A stretch of 5,836 nucleotides of DNA. Source: Alphaproteobacteria bacterium. GTDB lineage: Bacteria > Pseudomonadota > Alphaproteobacteria > ATCC43930 > CGMCC-115725. Shown piece after piece: positions 1-5,678 of the stretch. The stretch spans positions 1-5,836 of the forward strand of contig JAFMSA010000294.1 of the NCBI GenBank assembly GCA_017353855.1, read 5' to 3'. Within the stretch, counting starts at the first letter, position 1. Every line of letters begins with the position of its first letter. The notes below the pieces were generated by a model that did not search any database, had not been told where the DNA came from, and worked only from the letters and a program-made list of their open reading frames with translations. Position numbers and translations under genes: made by a program.

Positions 1-369
1 CCCGGCATGCGACGAAGTGACGGTGAATTCGAACCCGTCCGGTCCCGGAAGGTGGAACGAGTCATGGATCCGGCCTCTGCTGATCTCGGAGGGGTGGAGG
101 CCTTTTCCGGCATAATCGCGGCGCGCAGCCTCGATATCGTCCACCATCAGGTCGAAGGGTGCTGCGGCGCGGGCGGACGGCCGCTCTTGCGACTTCCTGA
201 CAACGACGTGCGTACCGCCGCGAAGTTCGAGCACTGCCAGTTCATCGGACGCGAAGATCGGGCGTAACCCGACGGCTTGAAGCCACCGCTCGGCAGCGAC
301 GACATCGCTTGCCGGAAGCCGGACATGACCCACCGCGACCGGCGGCCTTGGATCGACACTGAGCGACAT
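1..369 (-). CDS. VOC-family (glyoxalase-like) protein, C-terminus cut by window edge
   Basis: An open frame of 123 codons runs from an ATG at 369 down to base 1 without a stop, so the gene continues past the left edge. A strong ribosome-binding site (GGAGGGGG) sits about 5 bases upstream of the ATG. The protein shows the vicinal-oxygen-chelate pattern of two beta-alpha-beta modules: VGHVRLPASD near residues 13-22, FDLMVDDI near 72-79, and a closing LPGPDGFEF near 107-115. Family members are usually about 120-135 residues, so only a few residues are probably missing. H15 and E114 fall where the family carries metal ligands. The position that holds a histidine in many members (start of the FDLMV strand) does not have one here, so a metal-dependent reaction is uncertain. 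It is the second gene of a probable two-gene transcript with the VOC gene at 407-769. The substrate cannot be read from the sequence; glyoxalase, dioxygenase, isomerase and antibiotic-binding proteins all share this fold. Confidence 0.8.
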   Translation of the reverse strand, partial: MSLSVDPRPPVAVGHVRLPASDVVAAERWLQAVGLRPIFASDELAVLELRGGTHVVVRKSQERPSARAAAPFDLMVDDIEAARRDYAGKGLHPSEISRGRIHDSFHLPGPDGFEFTVTSSHAG

Positions 370-406
370 GTTACCCCCTCCATCGAATGCGGTTCACAGC
401 CGGGTC

Positions 407-769
407 TTAGGCGGTCAGCACTTCGAGAAGGTGACCATTCGGATCGCGGAAATAGAAACCGCGTCCTCCGTTGCGGTGATTGATCTCCATGTTTTCCGAA
501 GAGCGTGGCCCGCTGCCATAGGCGATCCTCTCGGCGCGAACGCGGTCGAAGATCCCGTCGAACTCCGCCTCGCTGACCCTGAAGGCGTAATGATGCCGCT
601 CGAAACTCTCCCAGTTGTCAAAGTCGATCGTCAGTGTCTCGTTGATCCGCACCGGAGCGAAATGTGAAACCGGACCCTCATACGGGAGCCCGAAAATCCG
701 GGCAAAGAACCGCGCCGCCTCCTCCTTGTCGCGGGCCGGTACGATCGTATGATCGAGGACAATGGTCAT
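407..769 (-). CDS. VOC-family (glyoxalase/bleomycin-resistance/dioxygenase-like) protein
   Basis: This gene encodes 120 residues, the normal size for a single-domain VOC protein that works as a dimer. The start at 769 is preferred because an AGGAGG-type ribosome-binding site lies just upstream (about 777-786); an in-frame upstream start would add 17 unconserved residues and lose that site. The pattern is clear: LDHTIVPARD at 5-14, an FFARIFGL helix at 21-28, HHYAFRVSE at 59-67, and FYFRDPNGHLLEVLT at 105-119. H7, H60 (or H59) and E116 sit at the usual metal-ligand positions, so a divalent-metal enzyme is plausible. The second VOC gene follows after 37 bases on the same strand, suggesting co-transcription from the divergent region at 770-985, which carries a palindrome. 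The family assignment is firm, but the reaction and substrate are unknown. The short single-domain form is less like ring-cleaving extradiol dioxygenases, which have two such domains. Confidence 0.88.
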   Translation of the reverse strand: MTIVLDHTIVPARDKEEAARFFARIFGLPYEGPVSHFAPVRINETLTIDFDNWESFERHHYAFRVSEAEFDGIFDRVRAERIAYGSGPRSSENMEINHRNGGRGFYFRDPNGHLLEVLTA

Positions 770-807
770 CGGGCGCCTCCTCCTGATAGTCTGTGACAAA
801 AATGAGC

Positions 808-824
808 CCGATTGCTGCAATCGG
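808..824. promoter_or_regulatory. Perfect 8-1-8 palindrome, candidate operator
   Basis: CCGATTGC and GCAATCGG are exact reverse complements around one central T. The element lies 38 bases upstream of the VOC gene start (769) and 161 bases upstream of the MetE-like gene start (986), inside their divergent intergenic region. This position suits a repressor or activator site controlling the minus-strand VOC pair, and perhaps both sides. No regulator gene is visible in the window, and I could not place a convincing -35/-10 pair beside it. Function is inferred from symmetry and position only. Confidence 0.4.
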
Positions 825-985
825 CAAGCACCGGCGGGACGGCGGCGGCGATGGTATTAGCTTGCGTTTCCGCCCGAGGCCTGCGAGGTCTTCGGTCATG
901 CCCGAGCCGGATGTGAGCCAGGACAGGCGCAGGCCAATGTTTGACTGCGGGCCCGAACGCGATCAGGCCATGAAAGGGAGGTGTC

Positions 986-2161
986 ATGTACAGCGCATCC
1001 GGGGGAATCACTCTGCCTACCTCGATCATCGGATCGCTGCCGCGCCCGAGCTGGTACACCGCGGGCCTGGGTGCACAAAGCTTCCTCGAGGCGATGATGA
1101 ACCTGCGCTACCGCGAACAATACGAAGACGCCGTTTCGGTCTACCTGCGGGCTCAGGAGACCGCCGGCCTCGACATCTGCACCGACGGCGATGCGCATTT
1201 CGACGAGCAGATCAGCGGGATGAGCTGGCAAAGTTATCCGCTGACCCACATGACCGGCTTCTCGACATCGGCGGAGCCGAGCGCGTATCAGCTCGCGAGC
1301 GGCGCTCCGCGCGGGCACATTCTGCACGACTTCCTCGAAGCGCGCGTGCTGCCCAAGATTACCGGGCCCGTTGGTCCCGGACGCCTGCAATACGCCGCAA
1401 TGTGGAAAGCGGCGCAGCGGCTGACGAAGAAGCCCGTCAAGTTCGGGACAATCCTTTCCGAGCTGCTCGCGGCCTCGGTTAGCGATGAATATTACAAGGA
1501 CCCGGTTGAAAGGACCTGGGCGCTGAGCGAGGCGCTCAACAGCGAACTCGCCGAGTTGGCCGATGCGGGCTGCCCCGTCATCCAGCTGGAAGAGCCGCAG
1601 ATCCATATGGTGCCGGTTCGCGGCAAGCCTTTCGGTAAGCTCGAGGCTGACGATCTCGTCAGATTGTTCAACAACACGGTCAAGGGCCTGCGCGGTAAGA
1701 CCGAGGTCTGGTGCCACACCTGCTGGGGCAATCCATCGCAGCAACGGATCTTTCAGGACATCCAGAGCTACCGTCCGATGTTGGCGGCGCTCGACCAGGT
1801 CGACGCCGATGCGATTACCTTTGAGACCTGCTCGTCGGGCACCGGCGATTTGCCGGCGATCGGCGAAGCGATCAAAGACAAGAAAGTGGTCATCGGCGTC
1901 GTCGATCATCACACGCTGCAAGTCGAGCGCCCCGAGCAGGTGGCGGCGTTGATCCGTGAGGCGTTGAAACATGTGCCGCCCGAGCGCCTGATCGTCTCGT
2001 CCGACTGCGGCATGGGGCGCGAGGGCATGAGCCGCCGGCATGCGACATACAAAATGGTCGCGATGGTGCTCGGCACAAATATCGTGAGGAAGGAATTAGG
2101 GCTGCCGGAAGCGGAATGTCTGGCGGCCGATCCTCGCTTTTCGTTGGCGAAAGCCCGATAG
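986..2161 (+). CDS. Stand-alone MetE C-terminal-domain-like zinc methyltransferase (methionine synthase II family)
   Basis: The product has 391 residues, about half of full MetE (roughly 750), and matches only its catalytic C-terminal barrel. The start is backed by GGAGG four bases upstream. Family motifs appear in order: IGSLPRP (15-21), an IQLEEP segment (199-204) at the substrate-binding strand, CHTC (243-246), FETC (279-282) and SDCGMG (339-344). H244, C246, E280 and C341 match the zinc ligands His, Cys, Glu and Cys of MetE, so the metal site that activates a thiol acceptor is intact. In this family the zinc-bound thiol (homocysteine in MetE) attacks a methyl or alkyl donor. Without the N-terminal half, which helps bind the polyglutamyl folate, the donor is uncertain. 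Related stand-alone proteins include core methionine synthases with non-folate donors and epoxyalkane:coenzyme M transferases. The gene is divergent from two VOC genes and is followed by a strong hairpin, so it seems to be its own transcript. The family is confident; naming it MetE would overstate the evidence. Confidence 0.85.
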   Translation: MYSASGGITLPTSIIGSLPRPSWYTAGLGAQSFLEAMMNLRYREQYEDAVSVYLRAQETAGLDICTDGDAHFDEQISGMSWQSYPLTHMTGFSTSAEPSAYQLASGAPRGHILHDFLEARVLPKITGPVGPGRLQYAAMWKAAQRLTKKPVKFGTILSELLAASVSDEYYKDPVERTWALSEALNSELAELADAGCPVIQLEEPQIHMVPVRGKPFGKLEADDLVRLFNNTVKGLRGKTEVWCHTCWGNPSQQRIFQDIQSYRPMLAALDQVDADAITFETCSSGTGDLPAIGEAIKDKKVVIGVVDHHTLQVERPEQVAALIREALKHVPPERLIVSSDCGMGREGMSRRHATYKMVAMVLGTNIVRKELGLPEAECLAADPRFSLAKAR

Positions 2162-2170
2162 TCGCTGCCC

Positions 2171-2198
2171 TGCCGCGGGCCGGGCCTGGCCCGCGGCA
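2171..2198 (+). terminator. Strong GC hairpin after the MetE-like gene, probable terminator
   Basis: TGCCGCGGGCC pairs perfectly over 11 bases with GGCCCGCGGCA around a six-base loop (2182-2187), starting ten bases after the TAG stop. A second small stem, CAAGC/GCTTG (2200-2212), follows at once. There is no run of T, so it is not a textbook intrinsic terminator. Position and stability still favour ending or stabilising the upstream transcript and insulating the SRP RNA promoter that follows. Confidence 0.55.
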
Positions 2199-2209
2199 CC
2201 AAGCGGTGC

Positions 2210-2238
2210 TTGCCCTTGCGGGACCGACAGCTGATATA
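2210..2238 (+). promoter_or_regulatory. Sigma-70-type promoter for SRP RNA (and probably dnaX)
   Basis: TTGCCC (2210-2215) and GATATA (2233-2238) are separated by 17 bases, and a start about seven bases downstream would coincide with the 5' end of the SRP RNA helix near 2245. TATAGT (2235-2240) is an alternative -10 with a longer spacer. The -35 overlaps the end of the small stem at 2200-2212. No other promoter is evident before dnaX. Confidence 0.5.
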
Positions 2239-2243
2239 GTGCC

Positions 2244-2344
2244 GAGGGAGGCCGGCGGCGGACAGGTCCCTCGCCAACCCGGTCAGGTCCGGAAGGAAGC
2301 AGCCGTAACGAGTTCCGATCTGGGTCGTCCGTCCGGTCTCCCTT
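2244..2344 (+). ncRNA. ffs: Small bacterial SRP RNA (4.5S RNA)
   Basis: This is the RNA core of the signal recognition particle, which binds Ffh and brings ribosomes making membrane proteins to the FtsY receptor. The diagnostic domain IV is at about 2281-2304: GGTCAGGTCC, a GGAA tetraloop (2291-2294), then GGAAGCAGCC, followed by the conserved GTAACGAG. The ends close into a long helix: GGGAG (2246-2250) pairs with CTCCC (2338-2342), and the adjoining CCGG and CGGAC segments also pair with the 3' arm. Size is about 100 nucleotides, the short form lacking an Alu domain, as in Gram-negative bacteria. The exact ends are estimated from the helix. Placement directly before dnaX is typical of many Alphaproteobacteria. 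Confidence 0.95.
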
Positions 2345-2363
2345 ACCGCTACAGGTTTTGTTG

Positions 2364-4208
2364 ATGAGCGATTCGGCGACCGCGTATCGCGTTCTCGCCC
2401 GCAAATACCGGCCTTCGACTTTCGCCGAACTGATCGGGCAGGAGGCGATGGTCCGCACCCTGTCGAATGCTATAGCGACGGGCCGGATCGCCCATGCCTT
2501 TATCTTGACCGGCGTGCGCGGCGTCGGCAAGACGACGACGGCCCGGATCCTTGCGCGCGCGTTCAACTGTATCGGTTCGGACGGTTTGGGCGGCCCCACC
2601 CCCCAGCCGTGCGGCCAGTGTGCGCATTGCCTGGCGATCGGCGAGGATCGCCACGCCGACGTCGTCGAGATGGATGCGGCCTCGCGCACCGGCGTCGACG
2701 ACATTCGTGACCTCACCGAAGGAGTGCGTTACCGGCCGGTCTCGGGGAGATACAAGGTCTACATCATCGACGAAGTCCATATGCTCTCGAAAAACGCGTT
2801 CAACGCGTTATTGAAGACACTCGAAGAGCCGCCGCCTGACGTCAAATTCATCTTCGCGACCACCGAGATCCATAAAGTCCCTGTCACGGTCCTGTCGCGC
2901 TGCCAACGTTTCGCCCTTCGCCGGGTGCCCGTTGAAAAGCTGATTGAGCATTACCGCCGGATCGCCGAGGCCGAAGGGGTGGAAGCCTCCCCGGCGGCGC
3001 TCGCGCTGATTGCTCGCGCCGCCGATGGATCGGTTCGCGACGGCCTGTCGCTGCTCGACCAGGCGATCGCCCTGGCTGCCGGGCGGATCGAGGAGACAGC
3101 AGTGCGCGATATGCTCGGGATCGCCGATCGCGGCCTCGTCTTCGACCTGCTGGAGAGTGTGCTGCGCGGCGATGCGCAAGCCGCTCTCAAACTCTCGGAA
3201 AATCTTTACCAGTGCGGCGCCGACCCGTTGTTGGTCTTGCAGGACCTGCTCGATCTCAGCCATTTCCTGACCCGGCTCAAACTGGCCCCGGAGGCGGGTG
3301 CCGGTGATCCGATCGCCGAAGGCGAACGCGAGCGCGCTCGTCCGCTTGCCGAAAAGCTCGCGATGTCAGTTCTCGCCCGAACTTGGCAGATGTTGCTGAA
3401 AGGGCTGGAGGAGGTGCAGATTGCACCCTCGCCGATACGGGCGACCGAAATGCTGCTCGTGCGCCTCGCGTATGTCGCCGAGTTGCCCGCGCCTGCAGAG
3501 CTTGTGCGATCGGTCACCGCACGCCCATCCTCCGAAGGGGTGATGGCGGCGCCGACAGTCGCGCTAGCCGAGCGGCAGTCGAGCCCGCACGTGTGCGAGC
3601 CCGGTCCCGGAGCCAGCACAACCTCAGCTCCCGTTTCGCCGGGTTCGACGCTTCCCTCGCCGGCGCCCCCGTTACCGCAGACGGTTTCGGGCCAGACGAC
3701 CGCCGGGGCTGCGCACACCGCCATAGCCGGACTTCCCGCTGCTCCTCCGGTCGTGCCGGAGCGCGATCCGGTGCCGCAGAGTTTCACAGAGGTCGTCGCG
3801 CTGTTTGACAGGCGGCGCGAGGCGTTGATCCGGTCTTATCTCTGGTCGCATGTGTATCTTGTCAGTTTCGAGCCCGGGCGGATCGAATTCCGGCTCGCAG
3901 CGGGAGCTCCGCCCGATCTCGCCAATCGTCTCGGCCAGCTGTTGAGCGAATGGACCGGAATACGCTGGATGATCGCCGTGTCCGAAGCCGAAGGCGAGCC
4001 CTCGCTGCATGAGCAAGAGCAGGGCCGCGAGCGGGAGCTGCGGAACGAGGTCGCGAGCCACCCGTTGGTGCGGGCAGTGTTAGAGACGTTTCCCGGAGCG
4101 GCGATCGCCGCGGTCCGGGAGCGGTATGCGGCAGCGCAGCCGGAGTCGGGCGAGCTCTTGCTGGATGATCCGGGGGACGAAGCGAGCTTGGGAGAGGACG
4201 GGGCATGA
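2364..4208 (+). CDS. dnaX: DNA polymerase III tau subunit (clamp loader DnaX)
   Basis: The 614-residue product is the AAA+ motor of the clamp loader, which opens the beta sliding clamp and places it on primed DNA; the C-terminal part of tau ties the loader to polymerase and helicase. Visible motifs: RKYRPSTF (13-20), Walker A GVRGVGKTT (50-58), four zinc cysteines (69, 83, 86, 89), Walker B IIDEVH (134-139), the SRC arginine-finger motif (178-180) and sensor 2 GSVRD (222-226). The collar domain extends to about 370. A Pro/Ala/Ser-rich linker (about 384-470) leads to the tau C-terminal domain (about 472-590) and an acidic tail. ATG at 2364 is chosen because the protein then begins MSDSATAYRVLARKYRP; two in-frame TTG codons directly upstream (2358, 2361) are possible but less likely. 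The ribosome-binding site is weak (AGG near 2353). I see no A-rich slippery heptamer, so a frameshifted gamma form is not expected. The stop overlaps the ybaB start. Confidence 0.97.
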   Translation: MSDSATAYRVLARKYRPSTFAELIGQEAMVRTLSNAIATGRIAHAFILTGVRGVGKTTTARILARAFNCIGSDGLGGPTPQPCGQCAHCLAIGEDRHADVVEMDAASRTGVDDIRDLTEGVRYRPVSGRYKVYIIDEVHMLSKNAFNALLKTLEEPPPDVKFIFATTEIHKVPVTVLSRCQRFALRRVPVEKLIEHYRRIAEAEGVEASPAALALIARAADGSVRDGLSLLDQAIALAAGRIEETAVRDMLGIADRGLVFDLLESVLRGDAQAALKLSENLYQCGADPLLVLQDLLDLSHFLTRLKLAPEAGAGDPIAEGERERARPLAEKLAMSVLARTWQMLLKGLEEVQIAPSPIRATEMLLVRLAYVAELPAPAELVRSVTARPSSEGVMAAPTVALAERQSSPHVCEPGPGASTTSAPVSPGSTLPSPAPPLPQTVSGQTTAGAAHTAIAGLPAAPPVVPERDPVPQSFTEVVALFDRRREALIRSYLWSHVYLVSFEPGRIEFRLAAGAPPDLANRLGQLLSEWTGIRWMIAVSEAEGEPSLHEQEQGRERELRNEVASHPLVRAVLETFPGAAIAAVRERYAAAQPESGELLLDDPGDEASLGEDGA

Positions 4209-4528
4209 AGAACATCGGCCAGCTGATGAAGCAGGCGCAGGAAATGCAGGCCAGAATGGCCGAGATGCAGGCGCAGCTCGAATCCTTGGAAATGACAGGA
4301 GCGGCCGGCGCCGGGATGGTTCAGCTGACCTTGAACGGCAAAGGCGATCTCAAGAAGATCAAGATCGACAAGAGCCTGCTCGAGCCGGACGAGGTTGAGG
4401 TGTTGGAGGACCTCATCATCGCCGCCTTCAACGACGCGCGGATGAAGGTATCGTCGCATGCCGAGCAGGAAATGCAAAAGCTGACCGGAGGGCTCCAGCT
4501 GCCGGGGGGCATGAAACTGCCGTTCTGA
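4205..4528 (+). CDS. ybaB: YbaB/EbfC-family nucleoid-associated protein
   Basis: The product has 107 residues, the usual family size. It begins with an amphipathic helix rich in Met, Gln and Glu (about 3-28, KQAQEMQARMAEMQAQLE), then a beta section (about 36-56, VQLTLNGKGDLKKIKI), a helix (about 62-93) and a Gly/Leu/Pro-rich tail ending GGMKLPF. This arrangement matches the EbfC dimer, which binds DNA without strong sequence preference. The ATG overlaps the dnaX TGA as ATGA, indicating translational coupling, and a GGAGAGG ribosome-binding site lies inside the end of dnaX (4191-4197). The dnaX-ybaB-recR order is widely conserved, and a role near recombinational repair or nucleoid structure is usually proposed, though the precise job remains unsettled for the family. 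Confidence 0.95.
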   Translation: MKNIGQLMKQAQEMQARMAEMQAQLESLEMTGAAGAGMVQLTLNGKGDLKKIKIDKSLLEPDEVEVLEDLIIAAFNDARMKVSSHAEQEMQKLTGGLQLPGGMKLPF

Positions 4529-4533
4529 TCGTT

Positions 4534-4557
4534 GCGAGAGTCCCGGCGGGCCCTCGC
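4534..4557 (+). promoter_or_regulatory. Small stem-loop in the ybaB-recR gap
   Basis: GCGAG (4534-4538) pairs with CTCGC (4553-4557), with a possible inner CCC/GGG stem (4542-4550). It sits between the ybaB stop and the recR start, about 25 bases before the recR ATG, where no strong ribosome-binding site is present. It could affect recR expression or RNA stability. In GC-rich DNA such a stem may also be chance. Confidence 0.2.
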
Positions 4558-4582
4558 TTCATCGCGCCGCCGCATCCGGGTG

Positions 4583-5164
4583 ATGTCCGAACTTGATACG
4601 CTAATTCAGCTCCTCGCCAGGCTGCCCGGCCTCGGTCCGCGCTCGGCGCGGCGCGCCGCTTTGCATCTGATCAAGCGGCGTGAGAGCCTTCTCGAGCCCC
4701 TGGCGGCAGCGCTCGCCAAAGCGGCGCACGCAATCCGTCCATGCCCGATCTGCGGAAACCTCGATACGGTCGAGCCCTGCACGATATGCCGCGACCCGGA
4801 ACGGGACGCGACGGCGATCTGCGTCGTAGAAGGTCTCGCCGATCTGTGGGCCCTCGAGCGCACCGGGATCTTCCGCGGCCGCTACCATGTGCTTGGCGGA
4901 ACCCTCTCGGCGCTCGACGGCATCGGCCCGGAAGACCTCAGCATCGAGCGCCTGCTCGCCCGGATCCGGCCCGGACAGGAATTGATCCTAGCCCTGAACG
5001 CGACCGTCGAAGGCCAGACCACTGCGCATTACCTGGCCGACCGGGTCGCGGGCCGCGGCGTGCGGGTATCGCGCCTCGCCCAGGGCGTGCCGATCGGCGG
5101 CGAACTCGACTACCTTGACGATGGAACTCTGACGGCCGCGCTCAAATCCCGGCGGGCGCTCTGA
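4583..5164 (+). CDS. recR: Recombination mediator protein RecR
   Basis: The 193-residue product matches the usual RecR length of about 200. RecR forms a ring-shaped clamp that with RecO and RecF loads RecA onto gapped single-stranded DNA. Domains in order: an N-terminal helix-hairpin-helix (LPGLGPRSARRAALHL, 14-29), a four-cysteine zinc finger (C54, C57, C66, C69), a Toprim domain beginning VVEG (81-84) and running through YHVLGGTLSALDGIGPEDL (101-119), and a C-terminal segment with LNATVEGQTTAHYLADRV (138-155) and RLAQGVPIGGELDYLDDGTL (164-183). ATG at 4583 is preferred because the family begins just before the HhH. A GTG immediately ahead (4580) is possible, and a TTG at 4532 would add 17 Arg-rich residues that do not look conserved. 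The Shine-Dalgarno signal is weak, so translation may rely on the upstream genes. It is the third gene of the dnaX operon. Confidence 0.97.
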   Translation: MSELDTLIQLLARLPGLGPRSARRAALHLIKRRESLLEPLAAALAKAAHAIRPCPICGNLDTVEPCTICRDPERDATAICVVEGLADLWALERTGIFRGRYHVLGGTLSALDGIGPEDLSIERLLARIRPGQELILALNATVEGQTTAHYLADRVAGRGVRVSRLAQGVPIGGELDYLDDGTLTAALKSRRAL

Positions 5165-5170
5165 GACGAC

Positions 5171-5199
5171 CCGCCGGCATCAGCCGGGACGTCGGGCGG
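5171..5199 (+). terminator. Possible hairpin terminator after recR
   Basis: Seven bases after the recR stop, CCGGC (5174-5178) pairs with GCCGG (5183-5187) around an ATCA loop. An alternative longer pairing joins CCGCC (5171-5175) with GGCGG (5195-5199). No T-run follows. Placement at the end of the operon supports a terminator role, but the stems are short and mutually exclusive. Confidence 0.3.
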
Positions 5200-5351
5200 C
5201 AGAGGAAGGCGAGGCGGCGCCAGTGCCGGAAGCGGACCTGCTTGTCGTGGCGGGCCCGGCGTGGTCGGGATGAAGATTACCCGAGGGCAACTGCGTGACG
5301 GCGCGGTCGCTGAGGACTCTGCCATGATGTTCCCGCCATGCATCTGCGGCG

Positions 5352-5390
5352 CCCGGAAACAACCGGGATTCTCGTAATGAATTCGAATCC
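5352..5390. repeat. Two adjacent inverted repeats
   Basis: CCCGG (5352-5356) and CCGGG (5363-5367) form a perfect five-base stem around AAACAA. Overlapping it, GGATTC (5366-5371) and GAATCC (5385-5390) form a six-base stem around a 13-base AT-rich loop. The two stems share bases, so they would compete. No T-run follows on either strand. Function is unknown. Confidence 0.35.
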
Positions 5391-5411
5391 AAATCCACAA
5401 AGAGCCCGAGA

Positions 5412-5510
5412 TCATCCGTGCGATCGCCGCTCCCGGAGGGCGCCGGACACGAGCTTATAAACGCGCTGGTCATCCGTGCGCTCTCGCCTCCGGACGGCGC
5501 TGCCACAGCC
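5412..5510. repeat. Imperfect direct repeat, two copies, 58-base period
   Basis: TCATCCGTGCG occurs exactly at 5412-5422 and 5470-5480. Similarity continues, with one gap and several mismatches, for about 25-30 more bases in each copy, through a CTCC-GGA-GGCGC section. Two copies at a 58-base offset are not a CRISPR array, and no coding frame explains them. They could be remnants of a dispersed element or paired binding or structural elements. Confidence 0.5.
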
Positions 5511-5663
5511 GGCTCCCGGACACCCGCCAAGGATTTCCCGGCCGGCGAGAACCGACACGGACGACGCCGCTGAGGCACCTTCGCGAGGTTGGCCGAGTGT
5601 TCCCGGGGCGCTGCTGAAGGTGAGCTGCCGGGTCCCGAACACATCGGAAAAACGAAACCGCAT

Positions 5664-5678
5664 CCTCGTGTCACGAGG
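5664..5678. repeat. Perfect 7-1-7 palindrome
   Basis: CCTCGTG and CACGAGG are exact reverse complements around a central T. On the plus strand it follows an A-rich segment (about 5647-5656). It could be a protein-binding site, a short hairpin or part of a dispersed palindromic repeat. No adjacent gene start was identified to anchor it. Confidence 0.35.

Noticed and set aside
793..1482. Plus-strand 229-codon open frame across the divergent region
   Set aside because: Its translation is Arg-rich without family features and overlaps the real gene at 986-2161 in another frame.
896..2041. 381-codon open frame on the minus strand
   Set aside because: It is the antisense shadow of the MetE-like gene, whose motifs and zinc ligands are intact; the minus-strand translation is rich in Arg, Ala and Leu with no recognisable domain.
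2096..2716. Minus-strand open frame covering the SRP RNA and the dnaX start
   Set aside because: It runs antisense to a clear SRP RNA and to the DnaX Walker A region; such frames are common false genes opposite ffs.
3206..3787. Minus-strand open frame opposite the dnaX linker
   Set aside because: It is a Gly/Ser/Ala-rich shadow of the GC-rich Pro/Ala linker coding sequence.
4532..4582. Upstream TTG start extending RecR by 17 residues
   Set aside because: The extension is Arg-rich, has no ribosome-binding site, and RecR proteins begin just before the helix-hairpin-helix, as with the ATG at 4583.
5412..5510. Possible CRISPR array from the repeated TCATCCGTGCG
   Set aside because: There are only two imperfect copies, similarity runs into the supposed spacer, and no cas gene is visible.
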